Assembly: GCA_964417875.1 (NCBI GenBank)
Contig: CAYQJU010000005.1
Location: 1-64,000, forward strand
DNA from: ZC4RG30 sp964417875
Lineage (GTDB): Bacteria > Pseudomonadota > Gammaproteobacteria > Steroidobacterales > Steroidobacteraceae
Reading direction: 5' to 3'
DNA: 64,000 nucleotides
Shown in pieces: positions 7,705-15,460 of the stretch. The notes under the pieces were generated by a model. The model was not told the DNA's origin, did not search any database, and worked only from the letters and a program-made list of their open reading frames with translations. The translations under genes were made by a program, and so were the position numbers. Numbering within the stretch: the first letter of the stretch is position 1; each line of letters starts with the position of its first letter.

Positions 7705-8520
7705 CTAGTGTCCGGGTACCAGGTCGGAGATGTCGCCGCCGATGGAAGGCGCCGCATCGTTGAGTCCACGCATCAGGATGTTGGGCAGCAGGGTATCGTG
7801 CGCCTGCACCCCGTCGGCCCAGACCAGCATGGTCAGGCCACGCCGTGGCGCCAGCCACAGCCGGGCGCCGTCGGCCAGGTCGAAGGCGATGCCGTCGCGC
7901 GCGAGGAAGGATTCATCGCCGGCCCACTGCAGCTGCAGGCCTTCGAGCAGGCCGCGCACTGCGTCCGGCGCCACGACTCTCTCACCCTGGTAGGCACCCA
8001 GGCCATTCACCAGGTCCGCGACGCGCAGCCAGTCATCCAGTTGCGCCTCGATGCAACACTGGCCAGGGCCAGCCTGCCCTGCATCGACCAGCCATGCATC
8101 GGCGGCGCGCAGCGGCAGCCAGATGCGCTCGCTGACATGGCGGGCAATGGCGGCGGTGTCTGCGGCAGCATCCGCCGGCTGATGCAAGGCCAGCTGCAGC
8201 ACGGCGGTGGCCAGTTCGCCCCCGTCGATTTCGCTGGCACCGGAAATGCCCGCAGCGAAGTACTCGAACACGCGGTGACCGCGGCGATGCACGATGAACG
8301 CTTTCACCTGCTGCTGCATGGCCTCGGTTTCTGCCGCCTGCAACGCTTCTTCGAGCACCAGCTCCGATGCGGCGTCGGCGCGCGTCACTGCGGCAACCTC
8401 GCCAACGCCTGCGATGCGCACCCGCTCGCCGCGCGGCGGCGCCTGCCAAAGCACCACCAGGCCAACGATCACCACCGCAATGACGATGAGACCGATCGTT
8501 GCAAGCCGCGTTTGCCTCAT
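7705..8520 (-). CDS. Membrane-anchored beta-lactamase-like protein lacking the Ser-x-x-Lys motif
   Basis: A 271-residue protein with one N-terminal transmembrane segment (about residues 6-25). The middle (VKAFIVHRRGHRVFEYFAAG) and the DDWLRVADLVNGLGAYQGERVV segment resemble class-C beta-lactamase/CubicO-type serine hydrolases. Where these enzymes have Ser-x-x-Lys, this protein reads SEIDGGELATAV, with no serine-lysine pair. It therefore looks like a catalytically dead relative, which is an inference by eye. Its ATG overlaps the stop of the ModF-like ABC gene (ATGA at 8517-8520), so it is translated in that operon. Confidence 0.6.
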   Translation of the reverse strand: MRQTRLATIGLIVIAVVIVGLVVLWQAPPRGERVRIAGVGEVAAVTRADAASELVLEEALQAAETEAMQQQVKAFIVHRRGHRVFEYFAAGISGASEIDGGELATAVLQLALHQPADAAADTAAIARHVSERIWLPLRAADAWLVDAGQAGPGQCCIEAQLDDWLRVADLVNGLGAYQGERVVAPDAVRGLLEGLQLQWAGDESFLARDGIAFDLADGARLWLAPRRGLTMLVWADGVQAHDTLLPNILMRGLNDAAPSIGGDISDLVPGH

Positions 8521-9998
8521 GTGCGCACTGTACCTGCGTAGGTGACCCTTCCGCGAGACAGCATCAGCTCGTGCGTGGCGTTCACCGGCCACTCCCGGCG
8601 GTAGTGCGTCGCCATGACGACCGTGACTCCCGCGGCGATGCGCGCTTCCAGCCATGCCATCAGCATCGCGCGCACCGGCGCATTCAGGCCGGTGAACGCC
8701 TCATCGAGCAGCAGCAGGCGGGGCCGCAGCACCTGCGCGCGCGCGAACAGCACGCGGCGCACCTGGCCATAGGACAGCTCTCCCAGCGTGCGCGGTGCCA
8801 GGTGCTGCATGTCGAGCGCGCGCAGCGCCGCCTGCGCGCGACGGCGTTCGGCCGGCGTGGCCGGAAAGTTCAGCCCGATGCTGGAATGCAGGCCCGAAAC
8901 GACGGTATCGAGCACGGAAAGATGCCGTGGATAGTCGGTCTGCAGATGCGGCGCCACGAAGCCGGTGCGCGCACGGAAATCATCCAGCGGCACACCGGGT
9001 TCGATGCCGGCGCGCTCGATGCGCCCGCCATCGGCCACCGGATGGTCGCCATAGATCGTGCGCAACAGCGTCGACTTGCCCGAACCATTCGCGCCATGCA
9101 CCACCCAGCACTGGCCCCGCCGCACTTCCAGATCGATGTCACGCAGCACGCGCCGCGCTTCGATCCACACATCGGCCGACGACAGGCGCACCAGCGGCAT
9201 TGCCATCTTTCGCGAGGGGACCACGGTTTGGACCTTCCGTTTCCGCAGGGGCTGCGTTGTCACCTCGCGCGCGGCTTCCTGCAGGGCCTGGCGCAGCCTG
9301 CCCGGACTCAGGCGCCCCGCCTCGACGATGTGCCCGTCGCGCAACCACAGCAGATGCGTGGCGCCGCGCGGCACATCCTCGGCACGATGCGCCGAACAGA
9401 TCCAGCCGGTGCCGCGCAGATGCGGACCATCCAGCAATCCATAGAGCCGGTCGCGGTTCGGCGCATCGAGGCCGGTGGCCACTTCATCCAGCAGCAGGAA
9501 GCGCGCCCGCCACGCCAGCACGCGCGCCAGCAGCACCAGCCGCCGCTCGCCATAGGACAGGGTCAGGAAGCGACGCCTGGCCAGCCCCGCAATGCCGGCA
9601 CGTCGCAGCAGGCGCAGACAGTGCGCGGACTCATCCATGGTGAGCGGCTGCAGCGGAATGTCGGTGCGATGCAGGCCGGTGCCGACCACGTCGAGGGCCG
9701 GATGATTCCAGCCGTAACGCTCGTAGCGGTCCTGGCGCTCGGGACCGAGCCACGCGAGTTCATCGCGCACGTCCACCGGATGTTCATGCCATTCGCCATC
9801 CAGCAGGTAGCGGCGCGATGCGCCGTTCCCTGCATCCGGCCACACATCCCCTGCGACCACCTTCAACAGCTGCGTCTTGCCCGCGCCGCTGCTGCCCACC
9901 ACCAGCCAGCGCTCGGCGGCGCGCACATGCCAGGACACGCCACGCAGCACATGCGTGCCGCCGCGATGCAGATGAAGGTCCCGCAGTTCGATTTCCAT
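8517..9998 (-). CDS. Twin ABC ATPase, ModF/PhrA-like
   Basis: A 493-residue soluble protein with two complete ATP-binding cassettes and no membrane segment. Walker A motifs are GSSGAGKT (about residues 35-42) and GANGSGKS (about 301-308). The ABC signatures LSYGERR and LSYGQVRR are variants of LSGGQ typical of the ModF/PhrA group. ModF proteins are annotated with molybdate transport, but their role is unproven; translation-factor-type roles are also possible for twin soluble cassettes. The ATG at 9998 has no clear Shine-Dalgarno and follows TACAAT by 6 bp, which suggests a leaderless mRNA. It is divergent from an Xre/ParS-like regulator across 42 bp. Confidence 0.82.
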   Translation of the reverse strand: MEIELRDLHLHRGGTHVLRGVSWHVRAAERWLVVGSSGAGKTQLLKVVAGDVWPDAGNGASRRYLLDGEWHEHPVDVRDELAWLGPERQDRYERYGWNHPALDVVGTGLHRTDIPLQPLTMDESAHCLRLLRRAGIAGLARRRFLTLSYGERRLVLLARVLAWRARFLLLDEVATGLDAPNRDRLYGLLDGPHLRGTGWICSAHRAEDVPRGATHLLWLRDGHIVEAGRLSPGRLRQALQEAAREVTTQPLRKRKVQTVVPSRKMAMPLVRLSSADVWIEARRVLRDIDLEVRRGQCWVVHGANGSGKSTLLRTIYGDHPVADGGRIERAGIEPGVPLDDFRARTGFVAPHLQTDYPRHLSVLDTVVSGLHSSIGLNFPATPAERRRAQAALRALDMQHLAPRTLGELSYGQVRRVLFARAQVLRPRLLLLDEAFTGLNAPVRAMLMAWLEARIAAGVTVVMATHYRREWPVNATHELMLSRGRVTYAGTVRT

Positions 9999-10005
9999 CG
10001 CAGCA

Positions 10006-10034
10006 TTGTAGGTAGTCCCGAACGGGACTAACAT
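10006..10034 (+). promoter_or_regulatory. Overlapping divergent promoters with palindromic operator
   Basis: On the plus strand TTGTAG (10006-10011), a 17-bp spacer and TAACAT (10029-10034) precede the ATG at 10041 by 6 bp. On the minus strand TACAAT (10010-10005) lies 6 bp before the ATG at 9998. A perfect 8-bp inverted repeat with a 2-bp centre (TAGTCCCGAACGGGACTA, 10013-10030) sits between the two -10 boxes. A protein bound there would block both promoters. The obvious candidate is the Xre/ParS-like protein encoded next to it. Confidence 0.7.
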
Positions 10035-10040
10035 GGCCTC

Positions 10041-10430
10041 ATGACCCGCGTTGCCAGACTCACTCCGGCGCAACGCCGCGATACCACGCGCACCGCCCTT
10101 CGCGCCTTCTTCACCATCACCGCGCGTTGGGGACTGACCACGGAACAGGAACGCTGCCTGCTGGGCAGCCCGGGCCGCTCCACCTTCTTCCGCTGGAAGC
10201 GCGACCACGCCGGCGCCGTGCCAGGCGACGCGCTCGAACGCATCAGCTATCTGCAGGGCATCTGCCAGGACCTGCGCATGCTGTTCGCCGACCACGCACA
10301 GGCCGACTGGATCCGCCGGCCGAATGCCGCCCCGCCGTTCGGCGGCGAGCCGCCGCTGGACCGCATGCTCGCCGGCCGCGTGTCCGACCTTTATGTGGTG
10401 CGCACGTGGCTTGCGGCGCAGCGCGACTGA
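10041..10430 (+). CDS. Orphan Xre/MbcA/ParS-type antitoxin-like regulator
   Basis: A 129-residue protein that resembles the MbcA/ParS/Xre antitoxin family: an N-terminal helical region (about 10-60) including STFFRWKR, then a C-terminal toxin-binding-like domain ending in RMLAGRVSDLYVVRTWLAA. In this family the gene normally sits directly before a RES-domain toxin. Here the next features are a tRNA gene and an unrelated secreted protein, and no RES gene was found. It may be a free-standing repressor acting on the palindrome upstream. The ATG lies 6 bp after a -10 box, so translation is probably leaderless. Confidence 0.72.
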   Translation: MTRVARLTPAQRRDTTRTALRAFFTITARWGLTTEQERCLLGSPGRSTFFRWKRDHAGAVPGDALERISYLQGICQDLRMLFADHAQADWIRRPNAAPPFGGEPPLDRMLAGRVSDLYVVRTWLAAQRD

Positions 10431-10450
10431 TGCAAATTTCGAAATGTGAA

Positions 10451-10527
10451 TGGCGCGCCCGGAGGGATTCGAACCCCCGGCCCTCAGGTTCGAAGCCTGA
10501 TGCTCTATCCAGCTGAGCTACGGGCGC
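10451..10527 (-). tRNA. tRNA-Arg (anticodon UCG), CCA encoded
   Basis: On the minus strand the acceptor arms GCGCCCG and CGGGCGC pair perfectly, with discriminator G and an encoded CCA (10453-10451). The D-arm (AGCTCAGCTGGATAGAGCA) and T-loop (GGTTCGAATCC) are canonical. The anticodon stem TCAGG/CCTGA encloses a 7-nt loop CTTCGAA, so the anticodon is UCG, which reads CGA and CGG arginine codons. Confidence 0.97.
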
Positions 10528-10616
10528 CCTGCCCCAAGCGATGATGGCACGGCTTGCGACGAGTCAGTAGTATGACGGCCATAGAAGGCCCGCAGGGCCA
10601 ACGAGGGGTTCACGAT

Positions 10617-10979
10617 ATGAAGAAGATTGCCTGCCTTGTCCTTCTGGCTACCCTGGCCTCGCCCGCCTGGGCCGACTGCACCTATCCAAAGAAGCCGGGC
10701 AAGATGCCTGACGGCAAGTCGGCAACCCGCGATGAAATGGTCGCGACGCAGAAAGTGGTCAAGGGGTATCAGGGCGACATGACCGCTTATCTGGAGTGCA
10801 TCAAGGCCGAACACCAGGCCGCGCTCGCCAAGGATGCGGACACCCTCAGCGACAGGCAGAAAAAGACCATGACCGACCGCTACACGCAGAAGAACGATGC
10901 AGCGGTCGACGAGGCGCACGAAGTCGCCAACCGCTTCAACGAGCAGCTGCGCGTCTTCCGCGAGAAAAGCGAAAAGTAG
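10617..10979 (+). CDS. Small secreted protein of unknown function
   Basis: A 120-residue protein with a clear signal peptide (KKIACLVLLATLASPAWA, cleavage near residue 20), leaving a mature domain of about 100 residues. The mature part is rich in Lys, Asp and Glu, mostly helical by appearance, and has two cysteines (about 21 and 61) that could form a disulfide in the periplasm. Candidate start ATG 10617 has a GAGGGG-type ribosome-binding site. I do not recognise the family. A hairpin at 11028-11049 may end its transcript before moaA. Confidence 0.75.
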   Translation: MKKIACLVLLATLASPAWADCTYPKKPGKMPDGKSATRDEMVATQKVVKGYQGDMTAYLECIKAEHQAALAKDADTLSDRQKKTMTDRYTQKNDAAVDEAHEVANRFNEQLRVFREKSEK

Positions 10980-11027
10980 CTCTCCGCAGGCCCGCCCCTG
11001 CGCCCTCGCGCATGCGGCCCTGCAATA

Positions 11028-11049
11028 CCCGCGCCTTTCCCGGCGCGGG
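11028..11049 (+). terminator. Candidate terminator hairpin before moaA
   Basis: CCCGCGCC (11028-11035), a 6-nt loop and GGCGCGGG (11042-11049) form an 8-bp GC stem. It is followed by a weak T-containing tract (catttggagtttt). It lies between the small secreted protein and moaA. A regulatory leader hairpin for moaA is the alternative. Confidence 0.4.
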
Positions 11050-11117
11050 CATTTGGAGTTTTGCCGCCCCGCCCCAATACTTGGGATTCCGGGGCGCGCC
11101 CCGCCACTGGCGAGAGC

Positions 11118-12155
11118 ATGACCAACGTGACGACGATTGACCGCAGCCCGCGCGACCGGCTGGGCCGGCCACTGCGCGACCTGCGCATTTCTGTCATGGA
11201 CCGCTGCAATTTCCGCTGCCCCTACTGCATGCCGCGGGAACGCTTCCACGAGAACTACGGCTTCCTGAAAACGGCCGAACGCCTGTCGTTTGACGAAATC
11301 CTGCGCCTGGCGCGCCTGTTCGTGCCGCTGGGCGTGCGCAAGCTGCGGATCACCGGCGGCGAGCCGCTGCTGCGGGTGAACCTGCCCGACCTGATTGCCG
11401 ACCTCAATGCCATCGAGGGCGTCGAGGACATCGCGCTGACCACCAACGGCGTGCTGCTGTCCCGCTATGCCTCGGAGCTGAAGGCCGCGGGCCTGGCCCG
11501 CGTCACGGTCAGCCTCGACAGCCTCGACCAGGACGTGTTCGCGCGCATGAACGGCGGCTTCGGCAAGGTCAGCGAGGTGCTCGATGGCATCGAGCATGCG
11601 CAGGCCGCGGGCCTGGGTCCGCTGAAGATCAACACGGTGATCCAGCGCGGCGTGAACGAGGATGCAGTGCTGCCGCTGGTGGAACGCTTCCGCGGCACCG
11701 GCATCACGGTGCGTTTCATCGAATACATGGACGTGGGCAATCGCAACGACTGGAAGTCCGACCTCGTCGTGCCGTCCGCGCAGCTGGTGGAGCGCATCCA
11801 TGCGCGCTGGCCGGTGCAGCCGGTGCGGCCGGACTATGTGGGTGAGGTGGCGCGCCGCTACGCCTTCGAGGATGGCCAGGGCGAGGTGGGTTTCATCTCG
11901 TCGGTGACCCAGCCCTTCTGCGGTGCCTGCTCGCGTGCCAGGCTGTCATCGGATGGCAGCTTCTACACCTGCCTGTTCGCACAGAGTGGCGTCGACCTGC
12001 GCGGCCCGCTGCGCAGCGGCGCCGATGACGAGCAGCTGCTGCGCATCGTGCGGGGCACGTGGCTGAACCGCCAGGACCGCTACAGCGAGCAGCGCGTGGA
12101 ACTGCGCACCCGCAACACCGGCCCCAAGGTCGAAATGAACTACATCGGCGGCTGA
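11118..12155 (+). CDS. moaA: GTP 3',8-cyclase, molybdenum cofactor step 1
   Basis: A 345-residue radical-SAM enzyme that, with MoaC, converts GTP to cyclic pyranopterin monophosphate. The radical-SAM cluster motif C-x3-C-x2-C is C30, C34 and C37 (CNFRCPYC). The second, GTP-binding 4Fe-4S site is C268, C271 and C285. ITGGEPLLR is the SAM-binding GGE motif. The conserved C-terminal GG tail (MNYIGG) is intact. It is the first gene of a tight operon moaA-moaC-mobA/moaD-moaE, where each start is within 3 bp of, or overlaps, the previous stop. ATG 11118 was chosen because it gives the family's normal N-terminus. Confidence 0.98.
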   Translation: MTNVTTIDRSPRDRLGRPLRDLRISVMDRCNFRCPYCMPRERFHENYGFLKTAERLSFDEILRLARLFVPLGVRKLRITGGEPLLRVNLPDLIADLNAIEGVEDIALTTNGVLLSRYASELKAAGLARVTVSLDSLDQDVFARMNGGFGKVSEVLDGIEHAQAAGLGPLKINTVIQRGVNEDAVLPLVERFRGTGITVRFIEYMDVGNRNDWKSDLVVPSAQLVERIHARWPVQPVRPDYVGEVARRYAFEDGQGEVGFISSVTQPFCGACSRARLSSDGSFYTCLFAQSGVDLRGPLRSGADDEQLLRIVRGTWLNRQDRYSEQRVELRTRNTGPKVEMNYIGG

Positions 12156-12157
12156 TC

Positions 12158-12664
12158 ATGGCTGCAGCACGCCCATCCCGGCTCACGCACCTGGATGCGG
12201 CCAACCGGCCGACCATGGTCGATGTGGGCGAGAAGACCGCCACCCGCCGCGAAGCCAGCGCGGAAGCGGCGGTGACGCTGCCTGCCAACGTAGCGCGCGC
12301 GCTGCGTGAAACCGGCCATCGCACGAAGAAAGGACCGGTGTTCGATACCGCCATCATCGCCGGCGTGCTGGCCGCCAAGCGCACGCACGAGCTGATCCCC
12401 TTCTGTCACCCGCTGCCACTCGAATCGGTGAAGCTGGACATCCGCGCCACGCGCACCGGTCTTGTGGTGACCTGCCATGTCGCCGTCACGCACACCACGG
12501 GCGTCGAGATGGAAGCACTCACCGGCGCCAGTGTCGCGGCACTGACGGTGTATGACATGTGCAAGGCGCTGTCGCACGACATCCGCATCGGTCCGGTGCA
12601 GCTGGTGTCCAAGAGCGGTGGCAAGCGCGATTTCCACCGCCGCGGCAAACGGACCCGGACATGA
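12158..12664 (+). CDS. moaC: Cyclic pyranopterin monophosphate synthase
   Basis: A 168-residue MoaC that completes the MoaA reaction to form cyclic pyranopterin monophosphate. Family landmarks present are LTHLDAANRPTMVDVGEK, KKGPVFDTA with the active-site lysine region, IPFCHPLPLESVKLD with the conserved histidine, and the long EMEALTGASVAALTVYDMCK block. It starts 3 bp after the moaA stop and its stop overlaps the next start (ATGA). The C-terminal tail is slightly basic and may be disordered. Confidence 0.98.
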   Translation: MAAARPSRLTHLDAANRPTMVDVGEKTATRREASAEAAVTLPANVARALRETGHRTKKGPVFDTAIIAGVLAAKRTHELIPFCHPLPLESVKLDIRATRTGLVVTCHVAVTHTTGVEMEALTGASVAALTVYDMCKALSHDIRIGPVQLVSKSGGKRDFHRRGKRTRT

Positions 12665-13500
12665 CCGCACCGCTGCATGGCCTGGTGCTGGCCGGTGGCC
12701 GCAGCACGCGCATGGGGCGCGACAAGGCGGCCATCGAATTCGGCGGACGCAGCCAGCTGGCGCGCGCCTTCGACCTGCTGGCGCCGCTGACTGCGCGCAG
12801 CTTCGTGTCGGTGCGCGAGGACCAGCGCGGCGAGCCGCTGCGCGCCGCGTTCCCGCAGGTGGTCGACCTGCCCGATGTGCCCGCCGGGCCGGCCGGCGGC
12901 ATCCTGGCCGCGCAGCGCGCACACCCGGGCGTGGCCTGGCTGGTGCTGGCCTGCGACCTGCCGCGCCTCGACGCGGCCACGCTGCAGCAGCTGATCGCGC
13001 GCCGCGACCCGGCCCGCGACGCCACCGCTTTCCGCAGCAGCCACGACGGCCTGCCCGAGCCGCTGTGCGCCATCTGGGAACCGCAAACCTCGACCCGCCT
13101 GGCCGCAGCGCTGGCGGCAGGAAAGCACTGTCCGCGCAAATTCCTGCTGCAATCCGATACCCTCTTGCTGGATCAACCCGACGCGGAGAGTCTGGACAAC
13201 ATGAACACTCCGGCAGAACTTGCAAGGATGGGCAGTGGCAGCAACGCCGCCACTGCCGAACGTGAACTGACGGTGCAGTACTTCGCGCTGCTGCGCGAGC
13301 AGGCCGGCCGCCGCGAGGAGGCCGTGCGCACCCGCGCCGCCACACCGCGCGAACTCTATGCCGAACTGTCGGCGCGCCACGGCTTCTCGCTGGGACCGGA
13401 ACACCTGAAGGTGGCGGTCAACACCGAATTCTCGGACTGGTCGCGGCCGCTGGCGGCCGGCGATGCCGTGGTCTTCATCCCGCCGGTGGCCGGCGGATGA
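12661..13500 (+). CDS. MobA-MoaD fusion: guanylyltransferase plus sulfur-carrier domain
   Basis: A 279-residue protein combining two usually separate proteins. Residues 5-188 are a MobA-type nucleotidyltransferase with the GTP-binding loop LAGGRSTRMGRDKA, the LACDLPRLD metal/nucleotide motif and the typical C-terminal SLDNMNTPAEL. Residues about 201-279 are a complete MoaD ubiquitin-like sulfur carrier ending in the essential GG (PPVAGG). A linker (about 189-200) rich in Gly, Ser and Ala joins them. The C-terminal GG is exposed, so MoaD can still be thiolated. MoaE follows directly with an ATGA overlap. Confidence 0.93.
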   Translation: MTAPLHGLVLAGGRSTRMGRDKAAIEFGGRSQLARAFDLLAPLTARSFVSVREDQRGEPLRAAFPQVVDLPDVPAGPAGGILAAQRAHPGVAWLVLACDLPRLDAATLQQLIARRDPARDATAFRSSHDGLPEPLCAIWEPQTSTRLAAALAAGKHCPRKFLLQSDTLLLDQPDAESLDNMNTPAELARMGSGSNAATAERELTVQYFALLREQAGRREEAVRTRAATPRELYAELSARHGFSLGPEHLKVAVNTEFSDWSRPLAAGDAVVFIPPVAGG

Positions 13501-13994
13501 GCGCGTTCCGTTTCTCGCATGCTCCGATCGACGCGGTGCCGCTGCGCGCCGAACTGATCGATCCGCACTGCGGCGGATTCGCCGCCTTCGAGGGCTGGGT
13601 GCGCGACCACAACGAGGGCCAGCAGGTCACGCGCCTGGACTACGAGGCCTTCGAGGCGCTGGGCGTGCGTGAGGGTGAGCGCATCATCGCCGAGGCGCGC
13701 GAACGCTTCGGCGTGGATCGCATCCTGTGCGTGCATCGCCTGGGCGAGCTGGGGCTGACCGATGTGGCGGTCTGGGTGGGCGCCGCCGCCGCGCATCGCG
13801 ACGAGGCCTTCCGCGCCTGCCGCTATGTGATCGACGAAGTGAAGCACCGGGTGCCGATCTGGAAGAAGGAACACTACGTCTCGGGAGACTCCGGCTGGGT
13901 CAACTGCGAGCGCTGCGCGGCGCACGCAGGCGACCATGACCCTGCGCACGGACACGCGGCCGCGCACGCCGGGCATCAGCACGAAACTGTGTGA
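13497..13994 (+). CDS. moaE: Molybdopterin synthase large subunit with His-rich tail
   Basis: A 165-residue MoaE that inserts two sulfurs, carried by MoaD, into precursor Z to form molybdopterin. Landmarks are GGFAAFEGWVRDHNEG, the VCVHRLGEL-type segment (here CVHRLGEL), the KHRVPIWKKEHY block with the catalytic lysines and WVNCERC. Family members end close to that point; here about 25 further residues contain at least seven histidines. The tail may bind metal or arise from local sequence slippage. Its start overlaps the stop of the MobA-MoaD gene (ATGA). Confidence 0.97.
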   Translation: MSAFRFSHAPIDAVPLRAELIDPHCGGFAAFEGWVRDHNEGQQVTRLDYEAFEALGVREGERIIAEARERFGVDRILCVHRLGELGLTDVAVWVGAAAAHRDEAFRACRYVIDEVKHRVPIWKKEHYVSGDSGWVNCERCAAHAGDHDPAHGHAAAHAGHQHETV

Positions 13995-14037
13995 TCCACC
14001 CGCGCCCGCGCGGCGCGCATGTGAGGAGGAGGACGCC

Positions 14038-14544
14038 ATGACCGACCACGCCTCATTCACTGCCGGCAGCATCGACCTGAAGCCCGGCGAACCGGTTCCC
14101 GACGAGTTCGCCTATGCCATGCCCGGTGGCCCGGGCCTGAATGTCTCCCCGTCCATCCACTGGAGCAATGCGCCGCCGGGCACGAAGAGCTTTGCCCTGC
14201 TGGTGCACGATCCGGACGCGCCCACCGGCGGCGCCGGCTTCTGGCACTGGCTGGTGATCGACATTCCCGCCAGCGTCACCTCGCTGGCCAAGGGCGCGGG
14301 CGAGCCGGAGGGCACGACGCTGCCTTCCAGCTGCCGCCAGCTGATGAACGACTATGGCGAGGTGGGCTGGGGCGGACCCTGTCCGCCGGTGGGCGATCCG
14401 CCGCACCGCTACAACTTCACGGTCTATGCGCTGAAGGTGCCGAAGCTCGAACTGCCGCCGCATGCCACCGCCTCGCGCGCCGGCTTCATGGTGAATGCCA
14501 ACGCACTGGCGAAGGCGAGCTTCATGGCGACCTACGCGCGATAG
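14038..14544 (+). CDS. YbhB/YbcL-type PEBP (Raf kinase inhibitor-like) protein
   Basis: A 168-residue protein of the phosphatidylethanolamine-binding-protein fold. It shows the family's LNVSPSIHWSNAPPGTKSFALLVHDPDAP ligand-pocket region (in shortened quotation: SPSIHWSNAPPGTKSFAL, VHDPDAP), FWHWLVIDIP and GGPCPPVGDPPHRYNF. Bacterial members are of unclear function. The ATG at 14038 is preceded by GAGGAGGA. It follows the moa operon by about 43 bp and might be read with it. Confidence 0.92.
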   Translation: MTDHASFTAGSIDLKPGEPVPDEFAYAMPGGPGLNVSPSIHWSNAPPGTKSFALLVHDPDAPTGGAGFWHWLVIDIPASVTSLAKGAGEPEGTTLPSSCRQLMNDYGEVGWGGPCPPVGDPPHRYNFTVYALKVPKLELPPHATASRAGFMVNANALAKASFMATYAR

Positions 14545-14575
14545 CGCGGGCGAGCCGGATCCCCACGCAACCGTT

Positions 14576-15427
14576 TCAACGCCCGCCGCGCGGTCCGCCA
14601 GAGCGTGACCCGCGCATGGCGCCGCCGGACATTCCCAGCACGCCGCGCGGCACCACCAGCTGTTCGGTGCGGCCATTGCGCCGCACCTCCATCACCACCG
14701 TCTCGCCCGGATTGCCCTCGCGCGACAGCGCATTGAGCTCGCGCATGTCGAACACGCGTGTGCCGGCATAGGAGAGCACCTGGTCGCCTGGCTGCAGTCC
14801 GGCACGTTCGGCGGCGGAGCTGGCCAGCACGTCCAGCACCTGCACCTCGGTGGGCCGGCCGGTGCCGCGCAGGTAGCGCTCATAATCCTCATCGCCCAGT
14901 TCCGCGCGCAGCGCACGCTGCACATCCATGCCCGCCTGCCCGGGGCGACCGCTGCGCTGGGCCTCGTACTGCGCCTGCATGGCCTGGTATTCCAGTTCCT
15001 CGGTGCGCCGCTCGATCCACTCGGCACGCTCACGCGTGAAGCCCGCATCGACCATGCGCTCGAGCCGGCGTTCGCGCTGCCGCTCGCGCAGCGTCGCCGC
15101 GTCCGGCGGTCCGCCTTCGGTGCCCAGGCGCTCGCGCAGTTGCGCGATGCGATCCGGGTCGGGGGCCGGCGGCGGCGTGCGCGCCGCGACACCTGACTCA
15201 CCCCGCTGCCGCTCCAGCTCCGCGATGCGCGCCTCGAGCGTGCGGGAGCGATCGATCTGCGCAGCCAGCGCCTGCTCCAGGTCGGCGATGCGCACCTCGG
15301 CGCTGGCCCCGGCCTGAGGCTGAAAGTCGGGGATTTCAGGGGCCGACGCCGGCCCGCCACGCAGGTATAGCGCCAGCGCCGCGCCGGCTGCCAGCAGCAG
15401 CACGACCACTCCGGCTTTCTTCAGCAT
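14576..15427 (-). CDS. Membrane-anchored coiled-coil protein with PDZ domain
   Basis: A 283-residue protein with an N-terminal membrane anchor (about 5-22), a predicted coiled coil (about 45-75), a charged helical middle (about 95-160) and a C-terminal PDZ domain (about 193-262) with the RAGLQPGDQVLSYAG carboxylate-binding loop. No protease domain is visible, so it is probably an adaptor or scaffold on the periplasmic side. The tail is rich in Gly, Arg and Ser. Start ATG 15427 puts the anchor at the extreme N-terminus; an in-frame ATG at 15442 is possible. Its stop is convergent with the PEBP gene. Confidence 0.78.
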   Translation of the reverse strand: MLKKAGVVVLLLAAGAALALYLRGGPASAPEIPDFQPQAGASAEVRIADLEQALAAQIDRSRTLEARIAELERQRGESGVAARTPPPAPDPDRIAQLRERLGTEGGPPDAATLRERQRERRLERMVDAGFTRERAEWIERRTEELEYQAMQAQYEAQRSGRPGQAGMDVQRALRAELGDEDYERYLRGTGRPTEVQVLDVLASSAAERAGLQPGDQVLSYAGTRVFDMRELNALSREGNPGETVVMEVRRNGRTEQLVVPRGVLGMSGGAMRGSRSGGPRGGR

Positions 15428-15460
15428 GATGACGCCCCCCACTGATGGGATGGCCGCGGC

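Noticed and set aside
10431..10616. A RES-domain toxin partner for the Xre/ParS-like gene
   Set aside because: The interval holds only the tRNA gene and short non-coding sequence; the next gene is a small secreted protein. No RES-type gene was seen.
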